Counted from the first letter of the stretch, positions 20,577 through 29,580 are shown. The stretch is 64,000 bases of DNA from Kineosporia corallincola (GCF_018499875.1 NZ_JAHBAY010000005.1:496001-560000), one strand, 5' to 3'. Notes: a model not told the origin generated them from the letters alone. Translations and numbers: made by a program.

Positions 20577-22664
20577 ATGTTCATTGGCGAGGATGCTCTC
20601 CTGGCCGAGTACGGCCTGCCGGACCTCGCCCCGCAGGAGCAGTTGCGGGCGATCACCCGGGTGGCGGCAGCGGTGTGCGGGGTGCCGAACGCGGTGGTGA
20701 ACCTGCTGGGCGGGTGTTTCCAGCATCAGGTCGGTTCGTCGGGTTTCGAGGGCGGACGTTCGGACCTGGGCGATTCGATGTGCGCGCGGGCGATCCACGA
20801 GCCGGAACTGCGGTACACCTCGGACGCCCGGAACGAGCCGTCGTTCCGGGACAACCCCTGGGTGAACGGCGTGATGGCACGGGTTCGCCTGTACGCCTCG
20901 GCGCCGCTGGTGCTGCCCGACGGCCGGGTGCTGGGCACGCTGTGCGTCTTCTCGGACGAGCCCGGGCAGCTCACCGGCGTGCAGCGGGCTGCACTGGCCG
21001 ATCTCACCGGTCAGGTCGTGACGCTGTTCGAGCTCGCCCGGGTCTCCCGGGAGTCCCGCCAGGTCGCCGAACGGGCGCAGCGGCTCGCGGAGGAGGCCGA
21101 GCGGCGTGAGGCGCTGGTCAGTGCCGTGCTGGACACCATCGACGTGGCCGTGGTCGCGTGCGACATGAGAGGCCGGCTCACGCTGTTCAACCGGGCCGCC
21201 CGCGAGATGCACGGGGTGGACGCCGACTCCAGCCTGGACCCCGGGCAGTGGGCGGCGCGGTACGACCTGTTCTCCGAGGACGGTGTCACGCCGCTGGCGG
21301 CCGACGACATCCCGCTCGCGCGTGCCCTGCGGGAGGGCCAGGTGGACGACCTGCTCATGGTGATCGCGCCGGCCGGCCGGCCCGCGCTGACCCTGCGGGT
21401 CTCGGGACGCACCCTGCACGGCGACACCCTCGGCGTCGTGGGTGCCGTGGTGGCGATGACCGATGTGACGCTGTTGCGGGCCCAGGCCCGGGAACTGGCG
21501 CAGGCGCGGGACGCGGCACAGAGCGCGAACGAGGCCAAGTCGATGTTCCTGGCCACCGTGAGCCACGAGATCCGCACACCCCTGAACGGTGTGCACGGCA
21601 TGCTGGAACTGCTCATGGACGACGGGCTCACCGAGGAGCAGCACGAACGGGCCCGGATCGCCCTGGTCAGTACCCGCACCCTGATCGCCCTGCTCAACGG
21701 CATCCTGGATCTGAGCAAGGGCGAGGCGCAACAGACCTCGCTGCGTCCGCGCCCGATCGACCCCGCGGCTCTGTTGCACGAGGTGGCCGACACCGTCCGT
21801 GGGTCCGCGTACCTGAAGAACCTGACGGTGCACGTGGAGGTCGGCGACGGGGTGCCGGCGCTGGTCCGGGCCGATCCCGACCGGCTGCGTCAGATCCTGC
21901 TCAACCTCCAGGGCAACGCGGTGAAGTTCACCACCGACGGAGGCGTGCGGTCGGCGCTCGAGGTGCCGCGGCCGGGGTATCTGCGTTTCAGCGTCTCCGA
22001 CACCGGGCCCGGCATCAGCGCCGAGGAACTACCGGGCCTGTTCCGCCCGTTCCGCCAGGGCCTCGCCGGCTCCGTCCACGGCGGCACCGGCCTGGGCCTG
22101 GCCCTGTGCCGGCAGCTCGTCGAGCTGATGGGCGGAACCATCGACGTCCGCAGCCGCCCCGGGGGCACCACCTTCACCGTGGACCTGCCGCTCGACGCCG
22201 CCGGGCCGTCACCAGTGCCGGACCGGGAGCCGGTACTGCCCTCGGCCCGCTCCGGGGAAGCTCCGCTCCCCTCTCCGGAGCAGGCACCGTTGCGCGTGCT
22301 GCTGGTGGACGACGACGAGGTCAGCCGCCTGGTCGCCGGCAGTCTCCTGCGCCGGCTGGGTGTCGACGTCACCACCGCCGGCAACGGGAACGAAGCCGTC
22401 GCGGCTGCCGGGGGCACGTCCTTCGACCTGATCCTGCTGGACCGGCACATGCCCGGCATGGACGGGTTGCAGATCAGCCGCGCCCTGCGCCGGAACCCCC
22501 GCACCCGTGACGTGTTCATCGTCGCTCTCACGGCCGCCGGCGATGATCAGAAGCAGGAGTGCCTGGACGCCGGCATGGACGACTTCGTCACCAAACCCGT
22601 CAGCCAGGGTGACCTTTCACGCCTGATCGAGCGGTTCGTCGCCTCGCGGGCGGCCTCCGTCTGA
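20577..22664 (+). CDS. Hybrid sensor histidine kinase (GAF-PAS-HisKA-HATPase-receiver)
   Basis: 695 residues from the ATG at 20577, which has GGGAGG just upstream. The frame extends to 20412, but that extension is Pro/Ala filler. A GAF domain (1-155) has MCARAIHEPELRY and GTLCVFSDEPG. It is followed by a coiled linker and a PAS domain (about 182-300). HisKA has the phospho-His at 330 (TVSHEIRTPLNG). The ATPase has an N box (LLNLQGNAVKF), G1 (DTGPGIS) and G2 (GTGLGLAL). The C-terminal receiver has acidic DDD at 578-580 and phospho-acceptor D622 (LLDRHMPGMDG). It is soluble, with no transmembrane helices. No dedicated response-regulator gene is adjacent, so phosphotransfer is internal or to a distant partner. 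Confidence 0.9.
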   Translation: MFIGEDALLAEYGLPDLAPQEQLRAITRVAAAVCGVPNAVVNLLGGCFQHQVGSSGFEGGRSDLGDSMCARAIHEPELRYTSDARNEPSFRDNPWVNGVMARVRLYASAPLVLPDGRVLGTLCVFSDEPGQLTGVQRAALADLTGQVVTLFELARVSRESRQVAERAQRLAEEAERREALVSAVLDTIDVAVVACDMRGRLTLFNRAAREMHGVDADSSLDPGQWAARYDLFSEDGVTPLAADDIPLARALREGQVDDLLMVIAPAGRPALTLRVSGRTLHGDTLGVVGAVVAMTDVTLLRAQARELAQARDAAQSANEAKSMFLATVSHEIRTPLNGVHGMLELLMDDGLTEEQHERARIALVSTRTLIALLNGILDLSKGEAQQTSLRPRPIDPAALLHEVADTVRGSAYLKNLTVHVEVGDGVPALVRADPDRLRQILLNLQGNAVKFTTDGGVRSALEVPRPGYLRFSVSDTGPGISAEELPGLFRPFRQGLAGSVHGGTGLGLALCRQLVELMGGTIDVRSRPGGTTFTVDLPLDAAGPSPVPDREPVLPSARSGEAPLPSPEQAPLRVLLVDDDEVSRLVAGSLLRRLGVDVTTAGNGNEAVAAAGGTSFDLILLDRHMPGMDGLQISRALRRNPRTRDVFIVALTAAGDDQKQECLDAGMDDFVTKPVSQGDLSRLIERFVASRAASV

Positions 22665-22673
22665 CACCCGGCG

Positions 22674-23531
22674 TCACCGGCCGCTGTAGACCGGGAAGAC
22701 GGCGTTGTCGCCGTAGTCCCTCTCGTCCAGGTTCCGCAGGGCCTCCAGGTCGGCGGCGGAGATCTCGAAGTCCAGCGCGGCGTTGCTGCGCATGTGCTCC
22801 GGATTCGCCGTCTTCGGCAGGGAGACGGTGCCGAGCTGGATGGTGTAGCGGATGCACAGCTGCGGCACACTCACCCCGTACTTCCCGGCGATCTCGGCCA
22901 CGGTGCGGCTTTTCAGGATCTCGCCGTGGGCGATCGGCGAGTACGCCTCCACCAGAATGTCTTTGCCCTGGCTGTAGGCGATCAGGTCGCTCGGGGTGTT
23001 GCCGGCGTGCACCAGGATCTGGTTGACCTGCGGGGCGATCGTGGCGTGCTCGATGATGTTGTCGAGGTCGGCCGGCAGGAAGTTCGAGACGCCGATCGAG
23101 CGCAGCTTGCCTGCCCGGTAGGCCTCCTCCAGCGCCCGCCACGCCTCGAGGTTGCCGTCGGCGTAGTCACCGCCGCGGAAGTCGTCCCACGGCTGCGGGG
23201 CGTGGATCAGCATCAGGTCGATATGGTCCAGGCCCAGCTTCGCCAGGGACTCGTCGATCGCGGCCGCGGCCTGCTCGTAGTTCTTGATCTCGGCGGCGAG
23301 CTTGGTGGAGACGAACAGCTCGTCCCGGGACACACCGCTGCCGCGGACGCCCTCCCCGACACCGCGTTCGTTGCCGTAGGCCTGCGCGGTGTCGATGTTG
23401 CGGTAGCCGATTTCGACGGCGGCCCGCACCGCCCCGGCGGCCTGGTCGTCGTCGATGAACCAGGTCCCCAGCCCGAGCTTGGGGATACTGACGCCGTTGG
23501 CCAGCGTGTAGGTCTCGTCCAGGATGCTCAC
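22674..23531 (-). CDS. Aldo/keto reductase (DkgA-like)
   Basis: 285 residues. Catalytic residues are visible: Asp and Tyr in DTAQAYGNE, Lys in STKLA, His in IHAPQPW. YSPIAHGEIL and LPKTANPEHM provide the cofactor contacts typical of 2,5-diketo-gluconate-reductase-like enzymes. The GTG start at 23531 overlaps the TGA of the upstream cupin gene (GTGA), showing translational coupling. It is last in a three-gene operon after a carboxymuconolactone-decarboxylase-like protein and a cupin. That grouping recurs in bacteria next to quinone- or aldehyde-stress functions; the substrate is not defined. Confidence 0.88.
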   Translation of the reverse strand: MSILDETYTLANGVSIPKLGLGTWFIDDDQAAGAVRAAVEIGYRNIDTAQAYGNERGVGEGVRGSGVSRDELFVSTKLAAEIKNYEQAAAAIDESLAKLGLDHIDLMLIHAPQPWDDFRGGDYADGNLEAWRALEEAYRAGKLRSIGVSNFLPADLDNIIEHATIAPQVNQILVHAGNTPSDLIAYSQGKDILVEAYSPIAHGEILKSRTVAEIAGKYGVSVPQLCIRYTIQLGTVSLPKTANPEHMRSNAALDFEISAADLEALRNLDERDYGDNAVFPVYSGR

Positions 23532-23962
23532 GAATTCTCCTTCTCCGTCGGCAGTTTGCCGTACTCGTCGTCGGTGACCGGTTCGAGCCACTCGTTGCTC
23601 ACGTCCTGGCCCGGGGTGATGAACGCCAGGTGGGAGAACCAGGAATCGGCCTTGGCGCCGTGCCAGTGCCTGGTGCCGGCCGGGACCCGGACCACGGTGC
23701 CGGGCTCCATGCTGATCGGGTCCGCGCCCTCGGCCTGGAACCAGCCGCTGCCCGCGGTGCAGATCAGGATCTGGTCACCACCGCCGTCGCCGCCGTGATG
23801 AATGTGCCAGTTGTTCCGGCAGCCGGGCTCGAAGGTCACGTTGCTGACCGGGACGCTGCCCGGCACCAGCGGCGCCAGGTAGCTCTGCCCGGTGAAGAAC
23901 TGGGCGTACGCGTCGTTCGGCGCACCCAGCGGGAAGATCTGCTCGAAATCGTGGTCGCTCAT
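23528..23962 (-). CDS. Cupin-domain protein
   Basis: 144 residues forming a single conserved beta barrel. Motif 1 is NWHIHHGGDGGGDQILIC and motif 2 is PAGTRHWHGA, together offering the His/His/Glu-or-Gln/His set that binds a metal. It resembles small cupins found beside carboxymuconolactone-decarboxylase-like proteins (AhpD superfamily). GAGGAAA precedes the ATG. The middle gene of the operon, it overlaps the aldo/keto reductase gene by 4 nt. Confidence 0.85.
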   Translation of the reverse strand: MSDHDFEQIFPLGAPNDAYAQFFTGQSYLAPLVPGSVPVSNVTFEPGCRNNWHIHHGGDGGGDQILICTAGSGWFQAEGADPISMEPGTVVRVPAGTRHWHGAKADSWFSHLAFITPGQDVSNEWLEPVTDDEYGKLPTEKENS

Positions 23963-23972
23963 GACGTTTTCC

Positions 23973-24317
23973 TCAGTTCCCGTTCTCGATGACGTCTTTC
24001 AGCACCGCGGTCGCGCCCATGCCGTTGGGCCAGCCGGAGTAGAAGGCCAGGTGCAGGAGAGCCTCTTTCAGCTCGTCGTCGGTCACCCCGTTGTGCCGGG
24101 CGTAGGCGAGGTGGAACCGGAGCTGGTCCGTCTTGCCCAGCGCGGTGAGCGCGGCGATCGTCACCAGGCTGCGGTCGCGCCGGGACAGGTCCGTGCGCTC
24201 CCAGACCTCGTCGAACAGGACCTTGTCGGTGTAATGCACGAGCCCGGGGGCGAAGTCCCCGAAAGCGTTCTGGCCGCCGGTCCAGCCGCCCGGTGTGGTT
24301 TCGTCGTCGTCTGTCAC
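23973..24317 (-). CDS. Carboxymuconolactone decarboxylase / AhpD-family protein
   Basis: 114 residues of the CMD fold: WERTDLSRRDRSLVTIAALTALGK, then FHLAYARHNGVTDDELKEALLHLAFYSGWPNGMGA. The CxxC of peroxidase-type AhpD is absent, favouring the decarboxylase-like branch. The GTG at 24317 is preceded by AGGAG at 5 nt. It is the first gene of the CMD-cupin-AKR operon. Confidence 0.88.
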   Translation of the reverse strand: MTDDDETTPGGWTGGQNAFGDFAPGLVHYTDKVLFDEVWERTDLSRRDRSLVTIAALTALGKTDQLRFHLAYARHNGVTDDELKEALLHLAFYSGWPNGMGATAVLKDVIENGN

Positions 24318-24543
24318 TACTGCTCCTGAAAGCCGCTCGCGTGCTGACGGTCTCCATGGAACACCCCGCCCGGGCGAGCAGGGAGTTTCTGATGAGGGGT
24401 GTACCGGCAGTACATCCCTCGGCCATCGGGATTCTCGCCCCGGCACGAGCGTCGGCACCGCGATGCCCGACACGTCGAGGTGCGCAAGGTTCGTCAAAGC
24501 ACCAAAGTGTTCACAAACACCCATTCGCGACCAGGAGGATGAA

Positions 24544-24798
24544 GTGACGCAGACCCAGCCCCAGACCCCGCTGACCGCCCCCGCGACCAAGCAGTCGAAT
24601 GTGCTGTCGATCGTGTCCTTCGCGCTCAGCGCCCTGGCTGTCGCCATCCTCCCGATCGTGTTCGGGGTGGCGGCCATCATCTGTGGCGGCGTCGCCGTCT
24701 CCCGCAGGGAGCGGCTCGGCAAGACCGCGCTGGCGGTCTCCGTCGTCGCGACGATCCTCGGTTTCGCCCTCGGCTACCTGGTTTTCGCGAGTCGCTGA
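24544..24798 (+). CDS. Small membrane protein, DUF4190-like
   Basis: 84 residues. A Gln/Pro/Thr-rich N-terminus is followed by two transmembrane helices (about 20-45 and 58-80) joined by a short basic loop (SRRERLGK). The pattern SIVSFALSALAVAILPIVFGVAAIICGGVA resembles DUF4190 proteins, small actinobacterial membrane proteins of unknown function. The GTG start has a perfect AGGAGG 5 nt upstream. A hairpin terminator follows. Confidence 0.75.
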   Translation: MTQTQPQTPLTAPATKQSNVLSIVSFALSALAVAILPIVFGVAAIICGGVAVSRRERLGKTALAVSVVATILGFALGYLVFASR

Positions 24799-24814
24799 GT
24801 ATTTCCGCAGACCG

Positions 24815-24848
24815 TCGCCCGCCGGCAGGGGCCGCTGCCGGCGGGCGA
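24815..24848 (+). terminator. Hairpin terminator
   Basis: Perfect 14-bp arms (24815-24828, 24835-24848) around a 6-nt loop, starting 16 nt after the small membrane protein gene. Confidence 0.65.
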
Positions 24849-24950
24849 TGCCGTCCGATACAGGTCAGCGAGGGCCCGGATCAGGACGCGGCGGCGCCGC
24901 CCTGCGGACCCGACCCGTTCCGGGCGTCCTCACGACCCGCCGCCGGTGCT

Positions 24951-25349
24951 TCAGCCGTGACGCCTGATCTCCGGCGACAGATGCTGCCCGACCCGGTCGA
25001 CCAGCATCGTCATCTCGTAACCGACCAGGCCGATGTCGGAGCTCGGGGCGGCCAGCACCCCCAGCCACGACCCGTCGGAGACGGCCATCAGCAGCAGGAA
25101 CCCGCCCTGCATCTCCACCACGGTCTGGACCACCGAACCGGCCGCGAACAGTGACGAGGCGCCGTTGGTCAGGCTGCCCAGGCCGGAGGCGACCGCGGAC
25201 AGCTGGTCGGCGCGGTCCCGTGGGAGCCCCTGCGAACTGGCCAGGAGGAGACCGTCGGCCGAGACCACGGCCGCGTGCGCCACACCGGGAACGCGCTGGG
25301 CGAACCCGTCGACCAGCCAGGTGACGTCGGCACCGGTACCCGTGTTCAC
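24951..25349 (-). CDS. Roadblock/LC7-domain protein
   Basis: 132 residues with the roadblock fold: [45 protein letters not shown], then [21 protein letters not shown]. In actinobacteria this type (CvnB-like) sits in conservons with a sensor kinase, a DUF742 protein and an MglA-like GTPase, and acts as a GTPase regulator. Here DUF742 and GTPase genes are missing. The GTG start overlaps the stop of the upstream ORF (GTGA), which may be the tail of a conservon kinase. It is therefore a partial or decayed conservon. Confidence 0.85.
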   Translation of the reverse strand: MNTGTGADVTWLVDGFAQRVPGVAHAAVVSADGLLLASSQGLPRDRADQLSAVASGLGSLTNGASSLFAAGSVVQTVVEMQGGFLLLMAVSDGSWLGVLAAPSSDIGLVGYEMTMLVDRVGQHLSPEIRRHG

Positions 25350-25861
25350 TGGTTGTCTCCTTGCTCTGCGGAAGATCCGCGCTGGGCGCCATCATGGCCG
25401 TCGGTGGTGATGTGAGTGGTGAAGAGACTCGTCCCGGCCGGGTTGAGGGCCGGGGACGGACGGGGTTGGCCCAGCGCCCGGCGGGCACTGGTCAGCGAGC
25501 GCTGGTAGTTGCCCAGGCGGGCGCGCAGGAGCACGGCATCGACGCCCTGATCCAGCCGGCCGGCCAGACTGGGCCACCGCTCGCGCGCCGGAGCACGGCC
25601 CGGCTCCCGGCCGGAAGCGGTGTGGCGCTGGTCGCCGGTGGGTGGCCGGCCCAGCTCCCGCAGGAAACCTCGCAGGTCGATCATGCTCTCGTCATTGCTC
25701 CCGACCAGATCGGCGGCTTGCTCGGCCGTCTCCTGATCGACGATGACGCGGTGTCGGCCATGAACCTTCCGTTTCAGCTCGGTCGTTCCCTCAGGGGTCA
25801 AGTCACAGCAAGGTAGTACGAACCCGCCGTCTGCGGTATGCATTCCCCGGGCACTGCCCAC
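25346..25861 (-). pseudogene. Probable C-terminal remnant of a conservon (CvnA-type) sensor kinase
   Basis: 171 residues with no catalytic domain. The segment AVLLRARLGNYQRSLTSARRALG and the disordered Pro/Arg-rich surroundings resemble the C-terminal tail found after the ATPase domain of CvnA-type kinases. The stop overlaps the roadblock start exactly as in intact conservons. No N, G1 or G2 box is present. It could alternatively be a genuine small protein of unknown function; the resemblance is weak and from memory. Confidence 0.4.
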
Positions 25862-25995
25862 CTGCGAACGGAAGACTGCTCGTTCAGGCCCAGGACCAGG
25901 GACACCCAGGGCGCACTGGTCCCGCGGCCACTGCTGTGCCCGGTCCAGGTCCCACCCGCTGCCGGCGAGGGCGGAACAACCGGTTCCGGTCGGGG

Positions 25996-26090
25996 CCGAC
26001 TGTGTGATCGTCGGTGCCGGGCCCGCCGGATGTGTGCCGGGCGGCTGAGCGAGGACCCCTCCTGCCGCGTGGTCCTGCTCGAGGCGGGCA
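25996..26090 (+). pseudogene. Frameshifted fragment of a GMC oxidoreductase N-terminus
   Basis: The frame reads ADCVIVGAGPAGCV and then hits a stop. Shifting frame, GRLSEDPSCRVVLLEAG continues. Together these are the FAD-binding start of a choline-dehydrogenase-type GMC enzyme. Nothing further of the roughly 500-residue enzyme remains. Confidence 0.65.
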
Positions 26091-26151
26091 TCATGACCGG
26101 CGCCGAGCAGGCGTCCCGTGGGCCGGATGCTCGGCGACGAACCGTCCCCGT

Positions 26152-26268
26152 ACTACGCCAGGCGCTTCAGGACCACGACGCGGCCTGGCAGACCGCCGAG
26201 GCCGAGCTGACCAAGCCGCGGTACGCGGTTCTGCGTGCGGTCCAGCAGGCACCCGGGATCGAGCACAC
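26152..26268 (+). pseudogene. MarR-regulator N-terminal fragment
   Basis: The translation VLRQALQDHDAAWQTAEAELTKPRYAVLRAVQQAPGIEH is the dimerisation helix and first DNA-binding helix of a MarR protein, cut before the recognition helix. It directly follows the GMC fragment, so this 600-nt gap is a patchwork of broken genes. Confidence 0.55.
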
Positions 26269-26494
26269 CGCCCCGCCCGGCGCCGTCGTCACATCCACCT
26301 CGACGACTGGTGGTCCCGCGCCGAGAACATCCGTCCGGCCGGCTCTTTCGTCGTCACGGGTGACAGCCGCACCACCAGAACTGGTGGACGACGAAAACCG
26401 CCCACGATCAGCGAACTACCGGCCACGAGGGTAGTGCACACCTTCCGCACAAAGCCGGATGAAAGGTGGTCGGTGACAAGCTAGGTTGTCTCGC

Positions 26495-26989
26495 ATGGCC
26501 GAGACACAGCGCGAGCCCGTGCCCAGAGTCGACACCGGTGAACTCGAAACAGCCCTGGCCTTCTTGGACTTCTCTCGTTCCTGCATGCTGAAGAAGGCCG
26601 AAGGCCTGTCCGAGGACCAGCTGCGGCGGCCGCTGGTCGACAGCGGAACCTCGATCCTCGGCCTGGTCCGGCACCTCACCGTGACGGAGCGCTGGTGGTT
26701 CGGCCATCATCTGCTCGGCCATCCCGCAGACCCCGACTGGGACTTCGGAATGACCGTTCCGCCAGAGGTTTCCGTGCAGGAGGTACTCGACGACTACCGC
26801 GCCGCCATCGCCGAGAGCGATGCCGCGGCCCGGTCGGTGGGTGACCCGGCCATACCGCTGGCCCGGCAGGTCGACGGTGAACGGCTCAGCATGCGGTGGA
26901 TGCTGGCGCACATGGGCGCCGAGGTCGCGCGGCACGTCGGGCACGCCGACATCCTGCGCGAGCAGCTCGACGGCACCACCGGACGTTAG
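26495..26989 (+). CDS. DinB-superfamily protein (DUF664-like)
   Basis: 164 residues of a four-helix bundle. Metal-ligand positions typical of the fold are seen as His in LVRHLTVTERWW, and in WMLAHMGAEVARHVGHADILREQ. Family members include mycothiol-dependent transferases and many uncharacterised enzymes. The ATG at 26495 is preferred over the TTG at 26486. It stands alone between gene debris and the eCIS-core gene, and no co-substrate can be assigned. Confidence 0.85.
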   Translation: MAETQREPVPRVDTGELETALAFLDFSRSCMLKKAEGLSEDQLRRPLVDSGTSILGLVRHLTVTERWWFGHHLLGHPADPDWDFGMTVPPEVSVQEVLDDYRAAIAESDAAARSVGDPAIPLARQVDGERLSMRWMLAHMGAEVARHVGHADILREQLDGTTGR

Positions 26990-27097
26990 TGGTGCGCAGG
27001 GCCCCCGGCGAGACGGGGCCGTCCCAGGGCTCAAGCACCACGCCGATCCTGCCGAACCTCCTCGGTGGCACGGGTTCCCGGAGAGGACGGCATCCTG

Positions 27098-28849
27098 GTG
27101 ACGGCTTACGAACTGGCCAGACCTGCTCCGGACAGCAGACCACCTGCCCGGAGACCATCGTCCCCCTCTGAGCCCGGCGCCCGGAATCCCGTCCTGGCCG
27201 CCACTGCGCTGGCCGTCCCGCCCGAACCCGCGCGCCTTCGCCGGTCGCGGGACCCGCTGGGCGGGCACGCGGTTCCCCCTGCGCTACGGAGCGTCCTGCG
27301 GGCCCGGGCGTCCACCGGGCACGCGCTGCCCCCGCAGGTGGCCCGTGACCTGGGCGGCCGCTTCGGTCAGGACTTCACCGACGTGAGCATCCACCACGAC
27401 GCCGAGGCGTCCGACATCTCACGGGCCCTCCAGGCCCGGGCTTTCACCGTAGGGCGCGACATCTACTTCCGGGCCGGGGCCTACGCGCCACACTCGATCC
27501 AGGGGCGAGAACTCCTTGCGCACGAACTGGCCCACGCCGTCACCGCCGGCCCTCCGGCAGGAGTCCCGATCGTCCAGCCCGCGCAGGCGCCGGGCGAGGA
27601 GCAGGCGGACGACCTGGCCCACGCCGCCCTGACCGGCCGGCCGATCCACAGCCACCACACGATCGCCGGAAGCAGACCTTCTGGTGACATCTTCCGGGCC
27701 GTCGACAAGGACTGCCTCAACGTCGTCGGGGAGGATCATCAGGTGTCCGGTGCGAACCGCATCCCCGAATGGGCCTTCCTGCTGTTCAAATACGGATTCA
27801 TCGACACGCAGATCCACGACGAGCTCGGCTTCACCCTCCCCCACGCCGGAATCAAGTTGCCCGGCGACGACTTTCGGGCGAGAGCCGCAGCGAGCGTCGC
27901 CCGGGCGGCCACGGCGGCGGAGCATCTGCTCAACTCCGCCCAGGGCTTCCACGACGCTCAGACCTCCTCGACCCTGACCGTTTTCCGGGACACCACGGAC
28001 AACTACGTCAAGAACCTCGGCGACATCGTGCTCTCATGGCTGAAGATGCTGAAAGAACAGGTGCAGCAGGCCCAGTTCGAGCTTCAGGTGTTCCAGCCGG
28101 TCCAGGCCCGGATGAACGAACTCACCGACGCCGGCCAGCTGACCCCGGAGGATTCCACGATCATGGATCCCAGCCGCGACACCTATCCGGACACGGTCCA
28201 GCTCGTCACCCTGGCCACGGAGTTCGCGACGCAACTGGCCAGCGACCACGCGGATCTGGAGCAGATGATCGGCGAGCACAGCACCGCGATCCGGGCGTCC
28301 ATCACCGAAAAGTCCGCCACCTGCACCGATGCGATGTTCACGGTGCCGGTCCCGGCACCCGCGTTCGAACCGGCGCTCCAGGCCGTCCGACGCTTCGCCG
28401 ACGACGCCAAGACCCTTCGGCTACCGCTGGTCCCGGACACCGTGCAAGCGCGGTCCGAGACCATGCTCGACCGGGTTCTGCTCGCCCGGAAGAACGAGCC
28501 CGGCCGCACCGGAGTCTGGAAGGTCGGCGAGGAACACCTTCCCCAGATGGCGGCCGAGGTCACCCGCCGGAACCTAACCCAGCACCTGGCCGACCAGAAG
28601 ATCACCCTCACCTCTCAGTCAGCCTTCGAAGACGACATGCGACTGTGGCCAGGCCTGGACCCCGAAGGCGCCGCCCGGGCAGCCACAGCCGTCGCCGCCG
28701 TTCTCAACCCCGGCACCGTTCCCCCACCGCCCGATCAGCTCGCCCCAGGACCACCTCCCTCACCCCAGGCCGACGGGGGCCTCCCAACGGATGACGACGA
28801 CGCCTCCAGGCCCACCAAGCGGGCCAAGCACGAGCTACAGGGCATCTGA
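27098..28849 (+). CDS. eCIS-core (DUF4157) domain protein
   Basis: About 583 residues. Residues of roughly 70-150 form the DUF4157 module: PPALRSVLRARASTGHALP, RFGQDFTDVSIHHDAEA, AFTVGRDIYFRAGAYAP, and HELAHA with zinc-protease-like HExxH at about 142-146. The domain is a hallmark of proteins encoded with extracellular contractile injection systems, and also occurs free-standing. The rest is helical, with coiled segments (about 255-345) and a Pro/Asp-rich, basic C-terminal tail (TKRAKHEL). No sheath, tube or baseplate genes are in the window. The GTG at 27098 has a GGAGAGGA purine run upstream; a GTG at 27065 is possible. Confidence 0.75.
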   Translation: MTAYELARPAPDSRPPARRPSSPSEPGARNPVLAATALAVPPEPARLRRSRDPLGGHAVPPALRSVLRARASTGHALPPQVARDLGGRFGQDFTDVSIHHDAEASDISRALQARAFTVGRDIYFRAGAYAPHSIQGRELLAHELAHAVTAGPPAGVPIVQPAQAPGEEQADDLAHAALTGRPIHSHHTIAGSRPSGDIFRAVDKDCLNVVGEDHQVSGANRIPEWAFLLFKYGFIDTQIHDELGFTLPHAGIKLPGDDFRARAAASVARAATAAEHLLNSAQGFHDAQTSSTLTVFRDTTDNYVKNLGDIVLSWLKMLKEQVQQAQFELQVFQPVQARMNELTDAGQLTPEDSTIMDPSRDTYPDTVQLVTLATEFATQLASDHADLEQMIGEHSTAIRASITEKSATCTDAMFTVPVPAPAFEPALQAVRRFADDAKTLRLPLVPDTVQARSETMLDRVLLARKNEPGRTGVWKVGEEHLPQMAAEVTRRNLTQHLADQKITLTSQSAFEDDMRLWPGLDPEGAARAATAVAAVLNPGTVPPPPDQLAPGPPPSPQADGGLPTDDDDASRPTKRAKHELQGI

Positions 28850-28889
28850 ACCCGATGGTTCCACCGGGCCGCCGGCCTCGAGGTTTGCT

Positions 28890-28968
28890 TCAGCGCACCA
28901 GTGCGATCAGCTCGGCCCGCCCCGAGACCCCGGCCTTGCGCAGCAGGTTGGAGAGATGTGACCGCAAC
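28890..28968 (-). pseudogene. C-terminal stub of a LuxR-type regulator
   Basis: The minus-strand frame encodes LRSHLSNLLRKAGVSGRAELIALVR and a stop, the end of a LuxR helix-turn-helix. The recognition-helix start and everything upstream is gone, replaced by a TetR gene on the opposite strand whose first codons overlap the stub. Confidence 0.6.
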
Positions 28969-29560
28969 CCCTCCGCTGGCCGAGCGCAAGCGCCGTGAGG
29001 CGCGGCGACGCATCATCGAGGCCGCCGACGAGCTCTTCCTCACCCGTGGTTTCGACCATGTCTCGGTCACGGACATCGCCGAGCGCGCCGAGGTCGGCCG
29101 CACGACCTTCTTCCGCCACTTCGGCGACAAGCAGGAGGTTGTCTTCGCGCGGCAGCAAGAGCTTTTCGATGCCATCACCAGCGCCACGCAGCAGGAGACG
29201 ACGAGCCGTACGGGCACCGCCACCGAGGCGCTACGCCAGTTGCAGCCGCTCTTCCTCCAGCTGTGCGAGCGGCTCACCGCAGACGCGGACGGCTACGAGC
29301 GTCACTACCGCCTGATCGAGCAGCACCCGGAACTGCGCGCCCGCAACGCGGTCAAGAATCACCAGATCGCCGACCTCTTCGCCGATCTGCTCGCCCGTCG
29401 CGGTTTCGAGCCGGCGGTCGCCCGGTTCGCGGCCGAGACCGCCCTGGCCTGCTACCAGACGGCCCGGCGCCTCGACGGGGGCCCGCACACCATGGTCGCC
29501 CAGGTCGGCGCGGCCTTCGACCAGGCACTGCGTCTGGGGTCCGAACCGGGCGACGCCTAG
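28958..29560 (+). CDS. TetR-family transcriptional regulator
   Basis: 200 residues. The helix-turn-helix is at about 10-60 (RIIEAADELFLTRGFDHVSVTDIAERAEVGRTTFFRHFGDKQEVVF). A helical ligand-binding and dimer domain follows. The GTG at 28958 has GGAGA upstream. It converges on a LysR gene. Its target is not obvious: the upstream gene is the eCIS-core protein, and the start lies in the scar of a deleted LuxR gene, so the regulator may have lost its partner. Confidence 0.85.
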   Translation: MTATPPLAERKRREARRRIIEAADELFLTRGFDHVSVTDIAERAEVGRTTFFRHFGDKQEVVFARQQELFDAITSATQQETTSRTGTATEALRQLQPLFLQLCERLTADADGYERHYRLIEQHPELRARNAVKNHQIADLFADLLARRGFEPAVARFAAETALACYQTARRLDGGPHTMVAQVGAAFDQALRLGSEPGDA

Positions 29561-29580
29561 AGGCTGAACTCAGAATTGGG

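Noticed and set aside
22674-24317. Idea that the CMD-cupin-AKR operon is a gluconate or lignin pathway
   Set aside because: No other pathway genes are adjacent and the motifs do not define a substrate.
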